Origin: Tannerellaceae bacterium
GTDB lineage: Bacteria > Bacteroidota > Bacteroidia > Bacteroidales > Tannerellaceae
Direction: 5' to 3'
Assembly: GCA_031279915.1 (NCBI GenBank)
Contig: JAITHO010000121.1
Span: 1-19,493, forward strand
Length of the DNA stretch: 19,493 bases
Under the pieces are notes generated by a model. That model was not told where the DNA came from. It searched no databases and was given only the letters and a program-made list of their open reading frames with translations. Shown here piece after piece: positions 1 to 6,694 of the stretch. The position numbers and the translations under genes were made by a program. Position 1 is the first letter of the stretch. Each line of letters opens with the position of its first letter.

Positions 1-138
1 ATTCTCGTCGGTAAAGGCGGCTGTAATATCAGTCTGAGCCGATACAACCGACGGCAGCAGAGCATATAAGCCGAACAGCATGCCTGCCAATGTCGGGAGC
101 CGAAAGCAAGCTGAAAATCTTGTCATTATCTTGTTCAT
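1..138 (-). CDS. N-terminus of a secreted protein (partial)
   Basis: Reading the minus strand from the ATG at 136-138 gives 46 codons with no stop before the window ends. The translation starts MNKIMTRFSACFRLPTLAG, has a hydrophobic stretch of about 15 residues (roughly 18-32), and then VVSAQTD, which looks like a signal peptidase I site after VSA. This is therefore the export signal of a periplasmic, secreted or outer-membrane protein. The mature part is outside the window, so no function can be assigned. No clear Bacteroides -7 box was found upstream of it. Confidence 0.7.
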   Translation of the reverse strand, partial: MNKIMTRFSACFRLPTLAGMLFGLYALLPSVVSAQTDITAAFTDEN

Positions 139-425
139 GAGAGTAAAATATTTATTAGCATGATATAATAAAAAAGAATTATACGTATTTGATTGCTATG
201 CCTTGAAACGGCTAAGAATCAGGATTCGCTTTTAAGGTTAAAATCACTACTCTAAGGTTTTCGAATATACAAAATATATGTGAGATGAACTCTTGGACAT
301 AAACGTGAAGGGCCATCAAAGTTATTTTTCCTTCCTGTCCGAGATAAAGAAGGCTCACGATAGTGATGCTGCGAATAAGAACCGTGCGCGCAAGCTGTGT
401 TATAGTTCAAATCGGCCCCTCATAT
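139..425. other. AT-rich intergenic stretch with a possible short ORF remnant
   Basis: Nothing here can be assigned as a definite gene. On the plus strand one frame is open from a TTG at 293 to the TAA at 425-427 (44 codons), reading LDINVKGHQSYFSFLSEIKK and then AHDSDAANKNRARKLCYSSN. The composition (KK, NKNRARK) looks protein-like, but an in-frame TGA lies just before it and there is no ATG. It could be a degraded gene end or chance. The left part (139-290) is AT-rich and should hold the promoter of the leftward secreted-protein gene, although no good consensus is visible. Confidence 0.3.
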
Positions 426-460
426 AAAAAAGTAGAGGCGCAAATAATTACGCCTCTACA
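426..460 (-). terminator. Intrinsic terminator of the DUF6261-like gene
   Basis: A perfect 9-bp stem, GTAGAGGCG (432-440) with CGCCTCTAC (451-459), encloses a 10-nt loop. Read on the minus strand the stem is followed at once by six T residues. It lies 15 nt past the stop codon of the gene ending at 475, so it is a textbook rho-independent terminator for that gene. Confidence 0.85.
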
Positions 461-474
461 AAACATAGCTTCAG

Positions 475-1416
475 TTACCGTTTTCGTTCTCCTGCCGCCG
501 GTGGATTGAGGTCCTCGGGGTTGATTGGAGGTGGAGTTGCGTCCGGCGTCTGATTCGGAGTGTCGGGAGCAGGTGGAAGTGTGTTGTCCGGATTCTGATT
601 GGGCTGATCCGGAGGTGAGGGCGGGGTGGGTTCAGGCTTTTTGTCGCCGTTATCATCCTTATCCTCTTCTTTTTTCTTCTGCTTGGCGACAATTCCAGCA
701 TGACGACCGTAGATTCCATTGAACTGCTCTACGTTTGAATTAATAACTCCAATACTTTTGGTGAGCTTGGTCTTAACTTCAGGTGTAGTTGGCATCAACA
801 TCAGTCCGGTGACGACTTTGCAAACCCGATCGAACTTCTCGTTAGTATTTTTACGATGGTCTTTCAAGTTTCCTTGATCCCTCACCTCCTGACGAGCCGC
901 GGTGCGAGTGTTGAAAGCTACGTCGAACTCGTCGTTTTCAACTTCTAAACGATCAACGACTTCAACGAAGCCGTATTTAATGAGTAAGTCAGTATGTTTC
1001 CGTAGGTCGCTAATCAAATTGCGCACGAACGACGTTTCAGCTTCGTACTCTCGCCTGTCGGCTTTCTTGTACGTGTCTACAATGGAGTAAAGGCGGACAG
1101 CTTCAAGCCGTTGTTCCTCTGAAAGCGGGTAATTGTACATTGTAGTAATCCGGCTTACTAATGCGCGCGTCGTAAAATCGCGCCCGGTATCCTTGCCGGT
1201 AACTATAAATGTTTCATACTTGTATCCACCATTACGGAATGTAGCGTCGAACTCATTAAGCCGCTGTTCCCATTCGTTAACCAAGTCAACAAGCTCTGGA
1301 ATGGACGCTAAATCAGCCGCGGCGTAGTTGAAAAGGTTCTTGTGGAACTGTAAGGCTTGTGAAACTGACAACCGTGAGCCAAGAAGCGTACTATAGGCTT
1401 TGATTTTTATTGACAT
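475..1416 (-). CDS. DUF6261-like protein with proline-rich C-terminal tail
   Basis: A 313-residue protein with no signal peptide. Residues 1-245 are mostly alpha-helical in character (for example YAAADLASIPELVDLVNEW near 31-49) and resemble the Bacteroidota family of unknown function DUF6261, to which I assign it from memory of the family's general look. Residues 246-260 are highly charged (KQKKKEEDKDDNGDKK). Residues 261-307 are a proline/asparagine/aspartate-rich tail containing a 15-residue duplication, PPDQPNQNPDNTLPP (268-282) and APDTPNQTPDATPPP (283-297). The tail looks disordered or linker-like. It is followed by a strong terminator, and the 42-bp-repeat ORF lies 61 bp upstream on the same strand, so the two may be co-transcribed. 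Function unknown. Confidence 0.75.
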   Translation of the reverse strand: MSIKIKAYSTLLGSRLSVSQALQFHKNLFNYAAADLASIPELVDLVNEWEQRLNEFDATFRNGGYKYETFIVTGKDTGRDFTTRALVSRITTMYNYPLSEEQRLEAVRLYSIVDTYKKADRREYEAETSFVRNLISDLRKHTDLLIKYGFVEVVDRLEVENDEFDVAFNTRTAARQEVRDQGNLKDHRKNTNEKFDRVCKVVTGLMLMPTTPEVKTKLTKSIGVINSNVEQFNGIYGRHAGIVAKQKKKEEDKDDNGDKKPEPTPPSPPDQPNQNPDNTLPPAPDTPNQTPDATPPPINPEDLNPPAAGERKR

Positions 1417-1456
1417 AATCTTCTTATTAGGTCAAACATGAATAAAATATACGCTT

Positions 1457-1478
1457 ATGCAGTCTTTGCTGACTGCAT
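1457..1478 (-). other. 8-bp hairpin between repeat ORF and DUF6261-like gene
   Basis: ATGCAGTC (1457-1464) and GACTGCAT (1471-1478) form a perfect 8-bp stem with a 6-nt loop, touching the stop codon of the repeat ORF (1478-1480). The minus-strand sequence downstream is AT-rich but has no clean T-run. It could be a weak attenuator or processing site between the two genes rather than a full terminator. Confidence 0.4.
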
Positions 1479-2227
1479 CATGAAGCAAGTCGAACGTTAT
1501 TCTCAGTTGAATCTTCCATGACTGAACCGAGTCGAACATTATTCTCGTTTAAATAAGTCCTGACTGAGCCGAGCCGAACCTTATTTTCGGTCGAATCACT
1601 ACTGATTGAGCCGAGTTGAAGGTTATTCTCAGTTGCATCACTCCTGATTGAGCCGGGTTGAACGTTATTCTCGGTCAAATCATCCCTGAATATTCTGGGT
1701 TTAACGTTGTGCCGGAGTAAATCAGCCATGAATATTCCGAGTTTAACGTTGTGCTGGAGTAAATCAGCCCTAAATATTCCGAGTTTAACGTTGTACCGGA
1801 GTAAATCCGGCCTGAATAATCCGAGTTTAACGTTGAACTCGGTCAAATCAGTCCTGAATAATCCGGGTTTAACGTTATTCTCGCTTAAATCAACCCTAAA
1901 AAATGCGAGTTTAACGTTATACCGGAGCAAATCAGCGCTGATTGAGCCGAGTTTAATGTTGTTCTCAGTCAAATCAGGTATGATTAAGCTGAGTTGAACG
2001 TTGTTCTTGCTTGAGTCGCTGTATGCCAACCGTCGCGCGCAGCGTCGCAACGACGATGACCGCCTCCCGAACGTGTCGTAGCGGTGGTTTTGATTGAATT
2101 TATGCTGCTGGAAGTAAGAAGGCTTCATGTTTGCCATGGTCGATGGATGACCGAGAATTGCATAAAGCTCAAACTTCCGAGTGATAATGAGCGGGAACGA
2201 TGTATGTATATGAGAGAAAGATGTCAT
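1478..2227 (-). CDS. 14-residue tandem-repeat protein of unknown function
   Basis: A 249-residue ORF. Residues about 1-65 are non-repetitive and end in a basic segment (FGRRSSSLRRCARRLA). The rest is a 14-residue repeat with the approximate consensus D-L-T/L-E/R-N-N-V-K-L-G-x-F-R-x, for example ADLLRHNVKPRIF and DLTENNIKLGSISA. Hydrophobic residues recur at spacings of 5, 5 and 4 (L, V, F/I), which recalls a pentapeptide-repeat beta-helix with one residue missing per coil; that is inference. No signal peptide or membrane segment is evident. A good promoter (2258-2287) places transcription about 24 nt before the ATG at 2225-2227, supporting this start, although ATGs further in (the MANMKPSYF region) are alternatives. 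I do not recognise the family, and translation is unproven because part of the array is also open on the other strand. Confidence 0.5.
   Translation of the reverse strand: MTSFSHIHTSFPLIITRKFELYAILGHPSTMANMKPSYFQQHKFNQNHRYDTFGRRSSSLRRCARRLAYSDSSKNNVQLSLIIPDLTENNIKLGSISADLLRYNVKLAFFRVDLSENNVKPGLFRTDLTEFNVKLGLFRPDLLRYNVKLGIFRADLLQHNVKLGIFMADLLRHNVKPRIFRDDLTENNVQPGSIRSDATENNLQLGSISSDSTENKVRLGSVRTYLNENNVRLGSVMEDSTENNVRLAS
1487..2032. repeat. 42-bp tandem repeat array, about 13 units
   Basis: Units start at 1487, 1529, 1571, 1613, 1655, 1697, 1739, 1781, 1823, 1865, 1907, 1949 and 1991, exactly 42 bp apart with no indels. The plus-strand core is GAGTTTAACGTTGT-(C/A)CGG-AGTAAATCAG-(C)CCTGAATATTCC with variation. 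The central units (1697-1864) are most alike; the two ends, especially the last unit, are more diverged. A period that is a multiple of 3 with no indels agrees with coding on the minus strand. Confidence 0.95.
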
Positions 2228-2257
2228 TAACTATTTGTTTCGGTTATTAAATTGATA

Positions 2258-2287
2258 CAAAGATAATGAATATTTTTAATATCCAAA
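2258..2287 (-). promoter_or_regulatory. Bacteroides-type promoter for the repeat ORF
   Basis: On the minus strand TATCTTTG (2265 to 2258) matches the -7 box TAnnTTTG exactly, and TTTG (2287 to 2284) matches the -33 box with 18 bp between them. The predicted start of transcription is near 2251, about 24 nt before the ATG at 2227. This is the best-matching promoter in the window. Confidence 0.65.
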
Positions 2288-2441
2288 TTATTTATGATTT
2301 TTTTTTAGCGATATATGCGGAAACTTGTCTTAATATGCATCGCAGGCCGTTGAGGACTGATTCAAGCAGGCCTAATCTGCGCTTGAGTTAGCTGAAACAT
2401 ACGGTATTATGTTCTAATTATCAATTATGCTCGCGCGAGCT

Positions 2442-2915
2442 TCATCCGTGGTGATAGCCTTCGTTGCGCAGTATGGTCATGCCGCGATAGGCTTGTTCGA
2501 TGAATATGAGGCGAACCATTTGGTGCGAAAAGGTCATGCGACTGAGTGAAATGCGGTCGGCAACGGCGGCGTAGAGCTTGTCGCTAAATCCGTAGGGGCC
2601 TCCGATGATGAACACAAGTCGTTTGCATCCGCTGTTGATGTGCCGGCCAAGGAAGGCGGCAAATTCTTCGGATGTTCGCTCTTTGCCGCGCTCGTCGAGA
2701 AGCACGCAATGGTCGCCGGGGCGAATCTCGCGCAGTAATTGGTCGGCTTCCTTGTCTTTGCGCAGTTGCTGGGGCATGTTTTCAGTTTTGCGGATGTCGG
2801 GAATCACTATGCTCGAGAAGGGGAGATAGTGGTTGAGCCTTTCGGCGTAGTCGGCAATCAGTTGATCGTACAAAACATTGTCGGTTTTGCCTATCATGAG
2901 GAGTATTATTTTCAT
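2442..2915 (-). CDS. rlmH: 23S rRNA (pseudouridine1915-N3)-methyltransferase RlmH
   Basis: A 157-residue protein, the usual length for RlmH, a SPOUT-class methyltransferase that uses S-adenosylmethionine to methylate pseudouridine 1915 in helix 69 of 23S rRNA in assembled ribosomes. Family signatures are present: the start MKIILLMIGKT, VLLDERGKERTSEEFA (71-86), the SAM-knot FIIGGPYGF (102-110), SLSRMTFSHQMVR (123-135), EQAYR (140-144) and the C-terminal YHH (154-156). It is a single gene reading left, divergent from the DUF4783 gene. No T-rich terminator follows; only a small GC palindrome (2429-2440) lies just after the stop. Confidence 0.96.
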   Translation of the reverse strand: MKIILLMIGKTDNVLYDQLIADYAERLNHYLPFSSIVIPDIRKTENMPQQLRKDKEADQLLREIRPGDHCVLLDERGKERTSEEFAAFLGRHINSGCKRLVFIIGGPYGFSDKLYAAVADRISLSRMTFSHQMVRLIFIEQAYRGMTILRNEGYHHG

Positions 2916-2998
2916 TATATATTATAATATGTATAGATGCAATGTTCGTTGGCTCCGGAATTACTATCGCGCAGACTGAAGGTAGGCTGCGGCAGGCG

Positions 2999-3030
2999 GT
3001 TGCCGGATACAAAATTAGTCACGATATTTG
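2999..3030 (+). promoter_or_regulatory. Probable promoter of the DUF4783-nadC operon
   Basis: GATATTTG (3023-3030) is one base off the -7 consensus TAnnTTTG, and GTTG (2999-3002) is one base off the -33 TTTG, with 20 bp between them. Transcription would start near 3037, about 26 nt before the ATG at 3063. This supports the shorter start for the DUF4783 gene, because an upstream ATG at 2937 would precede the promoter. Confidence 0.45.
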
Positions 3031-3062
3031 TGCGATATCCATTTAATAATAAAAAGAATGCC

Positions 3063-3434
3063 ATGCAGAAATTTTTTACTTTAACTATCCTATTATTTTG
3101 CTCCGTGCTGGTGATGGCAACGGACATCGCGCCTGTGAGCGCGGCCTTCAAGAGCGGCAACGCCTCGGCTTTACTATCAATGTTCGACGCTGAAGTCGAC
3201 ATGGCTCTGCCCGAATCTTCGGGCAAGTATAATCCGAAGGGCGCCGTCGAAATGCTAAATAAATTCTTCGCCTCGGGCAAGCCTACGAACTTTACCGTTG
3301 TTCATAACGCTGATAAGAAGGACAGCGGATTCATCGTTGGCAAGTTAATCACGGCCAAGGGAGAGTTCCGCGTGAACATTTCATACCGAACTGATGGCAA
3401 TGCGGCCATAATTCAATCCGTTAGAATCGAATAA
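3063..3434 (+). CDS. DUF4783 domain protein, exported
   Basis: A 123-residue protein. The chosen start, MQKFFTLTILLFCSVLVMAT, begins a classic signal peptide (residues 1-20); the frame stays open upstream to 2937, but that extension would put about 42 non-signal residues ahead of the signal peptide. The mature part, from DIAPVSAAFKSGNASALLS through FFASGKPTNFTVVH and VRIE at the C-terminus, fits the DUF4783 family of Bacteroidota, small NTF2-like envelope proteins of unknown role. It is followed 12 nt later by nadC on the same strand, a pairing I recall as common in Bacteroidales, and probably shares its transcript. No catalytic residues can be proposed. Confidence 0.85.
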   Translation: MQKFFTLTILLFCSVLVMATDIAPVSAAFKSGNASALLSMFDAEVDMALPESSGKYNPKGAVEMLNKFFASGKPTNFTVVHNADKKDSGFIVGKLITAKGEFRVNISYRTDGNAAIIQSVRIE

Positions 3435-3446
3435 TCATCTCCTGCA

Positions 3447-4292
3447 ATGGAACATCTTATCGACGAACTTATCCGCTTGGCCTTTGCCGAAGACATTGGC
3501 GATGGCGACGTTACAACCCTCTGTTGCATCCCCCCAAACGAAGCTGGAGTAGCCCAACTTTTGGTTAAAGAACAGGGCGTTCTGGCCGGAGTAAACATCG
3601 CCGAGCGTATTTTCCGCACGTTCGACCCCGAAATGAAAGTTTTTGTCTTTATCAATGACGGCGAGAGGGTGAATTATGGTGATATTGCCTTCAGGGTTGA
3701 GGGAAAGGTGCAGTCGCTACTTCAAACTGAGCGTCTTGTGCTTAACGTGATGCAGCGCATGAGTGGAATTGCAACCACCACCCGCCGCTACGTCGACGCC
3801 ATAAGCGGAACCCAGGCCCGCGTGCTCGACACCAGGAAAACCACACCTGGAATGCGGCTGCTGGAGAAGGAAGCGGTGCGAATCGGAGGTGGATTTAACC
3901 ATCGCATCGGCCTCTTCGACATGATTTTACTTAAGGATAATCACATCGACTTCGCCGGCGGAATAGCTCAAGCCATAAACAAGGCCCGCGCCTATCTCGG
4001 CAAAACGGGAAAGGATTTAAAGATAGAGATTGAAGTACGCAGCTTCGCCGAACTTGATGAGGTTCTGGCCACGGGAGGCGTCGACCGCATAATGCTGGAT
4101 AATTTTAGCGTCGACGACACGCGCAGGGCGGTAAATCGAATCAATAAGCGATACGAAACCGAATCGTCGGGCGGAATTACATTCGAATCTCTGCTCGATT
4201 ATGCCCAAACCGGAGTGGATTACATCTCGGTTGGCGCCCTCACTCATTCGGTGAAGAGCTTAGATATGAGTTTGAAGAAGACGGCGGTATGA
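3447..4292 (+). CDS. nadC: Nicotinate-nucleotide pyrophosphorylase (carboxylating), NadC
   Basis: A 281-residue protein of normal length for quinolinate phosphoribosyltransferase (EC 2.4.2.19), which converts quinolinate and PRPP to nicotinate mononucleotide, CO2 and pyrophosphate in de novo NAD synthesis in the cytoplasm. Visible signatures: AEDIGDGDVTT (14-24) at the N-terminus, ERLVLNVMQRMSGIAT (95-110), DTRKTTPGMR (128-137) with the substrate-binding Arg/Lys, GGGFNHRIGLFDMILLKDNH (147-166), EIEV (194-197), DRIMLDNF (213-220) and SVGALTHS (261-268). It lies 12 nt behind the DUF4783 gene, so it is probably translated from the same message. No nadA or nadB is present in the window. Confidence 0.97.
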   Translation: MEHLIDELIRLAFAEDIGDGDVTTLCCIPPNEAGVAQLLVKEQGVLAGVNIAERIFRTFDPEMKVFVFINDGERVNYGDIAFRVEGKVQSLLQTERLVLNVMQRMSGIATTTRRYVDAISGTQARVLDTRKTTPGMRLLEKEAVRIGGGFNHRIGLFDMILLKDNHIDFAGGIAQAINKARAYLGKTGKDLKIEIEVRSFAELDEVLATGGVDRIMLDNFSVDDTRRAVNRINKRYETESSGGITFESLLDYAQTGVDYISVGALTHSVKSLDMSLKKTAV

Positions 4293-4300
4293 GCCAGATC

Positions 4301-4320
4301 AGAATAAGGCGCTTTATTCT
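4301..4320. terminator. Weak hairpin between convergent nadC and phosphoesterase genes
   Basis: AGAATAA (4301-4307) pairs with TTATTCT (4314-4320) around a 6-nt loop GGCGCT. It sits between the two convergent genes and includes the stop codon of the leftward one. No T-run follows on either strand, so it is at best a weak bidirectional terminator. Confidence 0.3.
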
Positions 4321-5429
4321 CCAGCGAAGTTCAGGCGAATAACAACGTACTCTGATCTGCTGCCAATGCGGTATTGGCCGCCCCATATACCTATTCCGGA
4401 GGATACGTATATGTGGGCGGCTTCCTTTTTGATATATCCGTGGGCTTTCTCGAACATCAATCCGGTCACGACTGACATTGGCCATACTTGCCCGTTGTGC
4501 GTATGGCCCGAAAATTGAAAGTCGACGCCGTTACGCGCGGCTTCGTCAAGCTGATATGGCTGATGATCGAGTAGGATGAGCGGCTTGGCAGGGTCGATGC
4601 CGCTTAAGATGGCTCCAAGCGGCTTGCGATGGCGGTTGGAATAATCGTCTCGACCTACAACGTAGAAGGCATCGCCCACAAATGCAATTGAATCGCGCAG
4701 AACCGTGATGCCGGCAGAGCGTAAGAAGTTTGCCGAACGCTCAACGCCGGCAATAAATTCGTGGTTGCCAACTGATGCAAAGACGCCCAGAGGCGCGTGA
4801 AGCTTGCGTAAGGATTCGCCAAAGTTCTGTTCGATCAGCGGACGCAAATTGCTGTCGATAATGTCTCCGGCAATGAGTATAAGATCTGGATTCTCAGTGT
4901 TGATGAGCTGCAGCCAGCTCTCAAATTCGGCTTTGCCGACTGCTCCGCCGAGATGCAAGTCGCTGATGGCAACAATCGTGATTGATTGCCGGTTGCCGGC
5001 CTGCTTCGGAATCGAAATCTTAAGTTCAACGCGTTGCTTATGGCGATAGTTAATGTGACCAACAACGAGTGTCAGTCCGATAATGGCGGCAACAGCTCCG
5101 ACGCTAATCCATCCGGGAGGCAAAATCCCTCCGGCAGGGACAAATGGCAAAAGTCGCAGGAGATCTGTTGCAAGAAGAATCAGTAAAAGGTAAAGAAATA
5201 TCACCAGCCATGAGGTCCCAACCCGATACAACAACGTAACAACTCCCTGCGGAGCTACATCGCTCAGAAAGAAGTTGAGGAAGAGCGCCAGCAGAGCTAA
5301 AAGTCCAAGCGTCAACATTATTACGCGTCCCGACAGCGACGGAACAATGTGCCATAACCTATGGAAAACATAATAGTGGGCGCCGAGAACGATAGCCAAG
5401 GCTATGATGATAAGCAGCGGAGTCCGCAT
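4314..5429 (-). CDS. Membrane-anchored calcineurin-like metallophosphoesterase
   Basis: A 371-residue protein. The N-terminal 125 residues hold about four membrane helices (roughly 4-20, 36-55, 73-90, 107-125). The C-terminal domain (148-368) is a calcineurin-type phosphoesterase with all metal-site motifs: SDLHLGG (156-162), AGDIID (187-192), GNHE (221-224), LLDHQP (286-291) and GHTHNGQ (308-314). The family resembles YkuE-like and UDP-diacylglucosamine-hydrolase-like enzymes, so a membrane lipid-linked phosphate or sugar-nucleotide is a possible substrate, but this is inference. It starts 14 nt after manC and is probably in the same operon, which hints at a cell-envelope role. Confidence 0.88.
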   Translation of the reverse strand: MRTPLLIIIALAIVLGAHYYVFHRLWHIVPSLSGRVIMLTLGLLALLALFLNFFLSDVAPQGVVTLLYRVGTSWLVIFLYLLLILLATDLLRLLPFVPAGGILPPGWISVGAVAAIIGLTLVVGHINYRHKQRVELKISIPKQAGNRQSITIVAISDLHLGGAVGKAEFESWLQLINTENPDLILIAGDIIDSNLRPLIEQNFGESLRKLHAPLGVFASVGNHEFIAGVERSANFLRSAGITVLRDSIAFVGDAFYVVGRDDYSNRHRKPLGAILSGIDPAKPLILLDHQPYQLDEAARNGVDFQFSGHTHNGQVWPMSVVTGLMFEKAHGYIKKEAAHIYVSSGIGIWGGQYRIGSRSEYVVIRLNFAGE

Positions 5430-5443
5430 AGATTCTTACCTTC

Positions 5444-6529
5444 TTATAAGTACTTCTTGCCGAACTTGAGCAGAGCGTTTGCGATAAATTCCTTTATGCG
5501 CGACTCGCTTTTCTTCTTGCAAATGAGCAGAACGTTGTCGGATTCGGCCACGATGTGATCCTCTAATCCTTCGATGATCACCAATCTGTCGGGATCGTCG
5601 ATGGCAATCAGGTTGTTTGAGGAGTCGTAAATCATGGCGGTGGTCTTCTTCAGTAGAACATTCCCCCAGGCGTCGCGCTTGTTCGCCTGATCATAAAGGG
5701 ATCCCCATGTTCCGAGATCCGCCCAGCCGAAATCAACGCGCATCATGTAAACATTATCCGCCTTTTCCATAACTCCATAATCAATGGAAATGTTTTCGCA
5801 ATACGGGTATTGTGCATTGATGAAATCCGGCTCCATGGGAGTGTTATAGACCTCGGTACCGCTTTCAAAGATGCTGTTCACTCCCGGACAATGCTTGGCG
5901 ATGGCCTCAATGATGGTCTCAACATTCCAGAGGAAGAGCCCAGAGTTCCAGAAGAACTCGTCGCTCTTGTGAAAGATCTGAGCCATCTGCTGATCGGGTT
6001 TCTCGACGAATGTTTTTACCTTAACGAAAGCTTCATTTCCCAAGTCGCTGCTCTGGATGTAGCCGTAAGCGGTTTCGGCTCGGCTGGTTTTGACGCCCAG
6101 AGTGACCAACGCAGGATGTTTCTCGACAAATTTCAGTCCGCTCTCCACATTTTTCAGGAAGACGTCTTCCTTGATGATCAGATGATCGGAAGGCGCAACA
6201 ACAATATTCGCGCGCGGATTGCGCTGGCGGATGTGGTAAGATGCATAAGCTATGCAGGGAGCTGTATTGCGGCGAAGTGGTTCCGCAAGTATGTTGCCCG
6301 CAGGAAGTTCGGGTATTTGCTCCTTAATAAGATCTACATACTTGGCGTTGGTAACAATGATGATGTTTTCTATGGGAATGATTTTTGCAAAACGATCGAA
6401 GGTTTGCTGTAGGAGAGAATGTCCTTCGCCGAAAAAGTCGAGAAATTGCTTGGGATAACTCTCTTTGCTGAAAGGCCAGAAGCGACTTCCTACGCCTCCG
6501 CCCATAATTACACAATAATTGTCTTTCAT
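5444..6529 (-). CDS. manC: Mannose-1-phosphate guanylyltransferase
   Basis: A 361-residue protein that makes GDP-mannose from GTP and mannose-1-phosphate (EC 2.7.7.13), the donor for mannosylated glycans and the precursor of GDP-fucose. The nucleotidyltransferase signature MGGGVGSRFWPFSKESYPKQ (9-28) is complete. Also visible are RRNTAP (86-91), APSDHLI (112-118), FVEKP (174-178), FWNSGLFLW (193-201), DYGVMEKA (250-257) and VDFGWADLGTW (265-275). The C-terminus has the short beta-helix region, but there is no fused phosphomannose isomerase domain, so this is the short monofunctional form. It lies 14 nt ahead of the phosphoesterase and 165 bp downstream of the GT4 gene. No convincing promoter box was seen in that 165-bp gap. 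Confidence 0.95.
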   Translation of the reverse strand: MKDNYCVIMGGGVGSRFWPFSKESYPKQFLDFFGEGHSLLQQTFDRFAKIIPIENIIIVTNAKYVDLIKEQIPELPAGNILAEPLRRNTAPCIAYASYHIRQRNPRANIVVAPSDHLIIKEDVFLKNVESGLKFVEKHPALVTLGVKTSRAETAYGYIQSSDLGNEAFVKVKTFVEKPDQQMAQIFHKSDEFFWNSGLFLWNVETIIEAIAKHCPGVNSIFESGTEVYNTPMEPDFINAQYPYCENISIDYGVMEKADNVYMMRVDFGWADLGTWGSLYDQANKRDAWGNVLLKKTTAMIYDSSNNLIAIDDPDRLVIIEGLEDHIVAESDNVLLICKKKSESRIKEFIANALLKFGKKYL

Positions 6530-6612
6530 GAATTAATTGTTTTTAGTGTCCTAATGCCTAATAAACGGAATGTTGGTTCTTTTATTTCATAATACATCTA
6601 TTGAGATTGCTT

Positions 6613-6677
6613 GCCGAAGTTGAAACCTTTGCGCCGCAAGGCCGGCTTGCTTTTCGCAGTATATAATTGCTTCGGCG
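6613..6677. other. Nested inverted repeats between GT4 and manC
   Basis: In the 165-bp gap between the two minus-strand genes, GCCGAAG (6613-6619) and CTTCGGC (6671-6677) form an outer 7-bp stem. Inside it GCAAG-GCCGG-CTTGC (near 6636-6650) forms a smaller one. There is no T-run on the minus strand. It may be a structured leader or processing site for the manC message, or a weak GT4 terminator. Confidence 0.35.
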
Positions 6678-6694
6678 GAGGGAGGGGCTAAGCT

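Noticed and set aside
1707..1997. A 96-codon plus-strand frame through the 42-bp repeats
   Set aside because: A 42-bp period keeps any frame open if one unit is open. This frame lacks a promoter, whereas the minus strand has one. Kept only as a caution about the minus-strand ORF.
1487..2032. CRISPR array
   Set aside because: Units are contiguous and similar over their whole 42 bp, with no separation into constant repeats and unique spacers, and no cas genes are present.
2429..2440. GCTCGCGCGAGC palindrome as rlmH terminator
   Set aside because: It can form only a four-pair stem with a usable loop and has no T-run on the minus strand.
2937..3062. Longer start for the DUF4783 gene
   Set aside because: It would precede the predicted promoter and bury the signal peptide behind about 42 extra residues.
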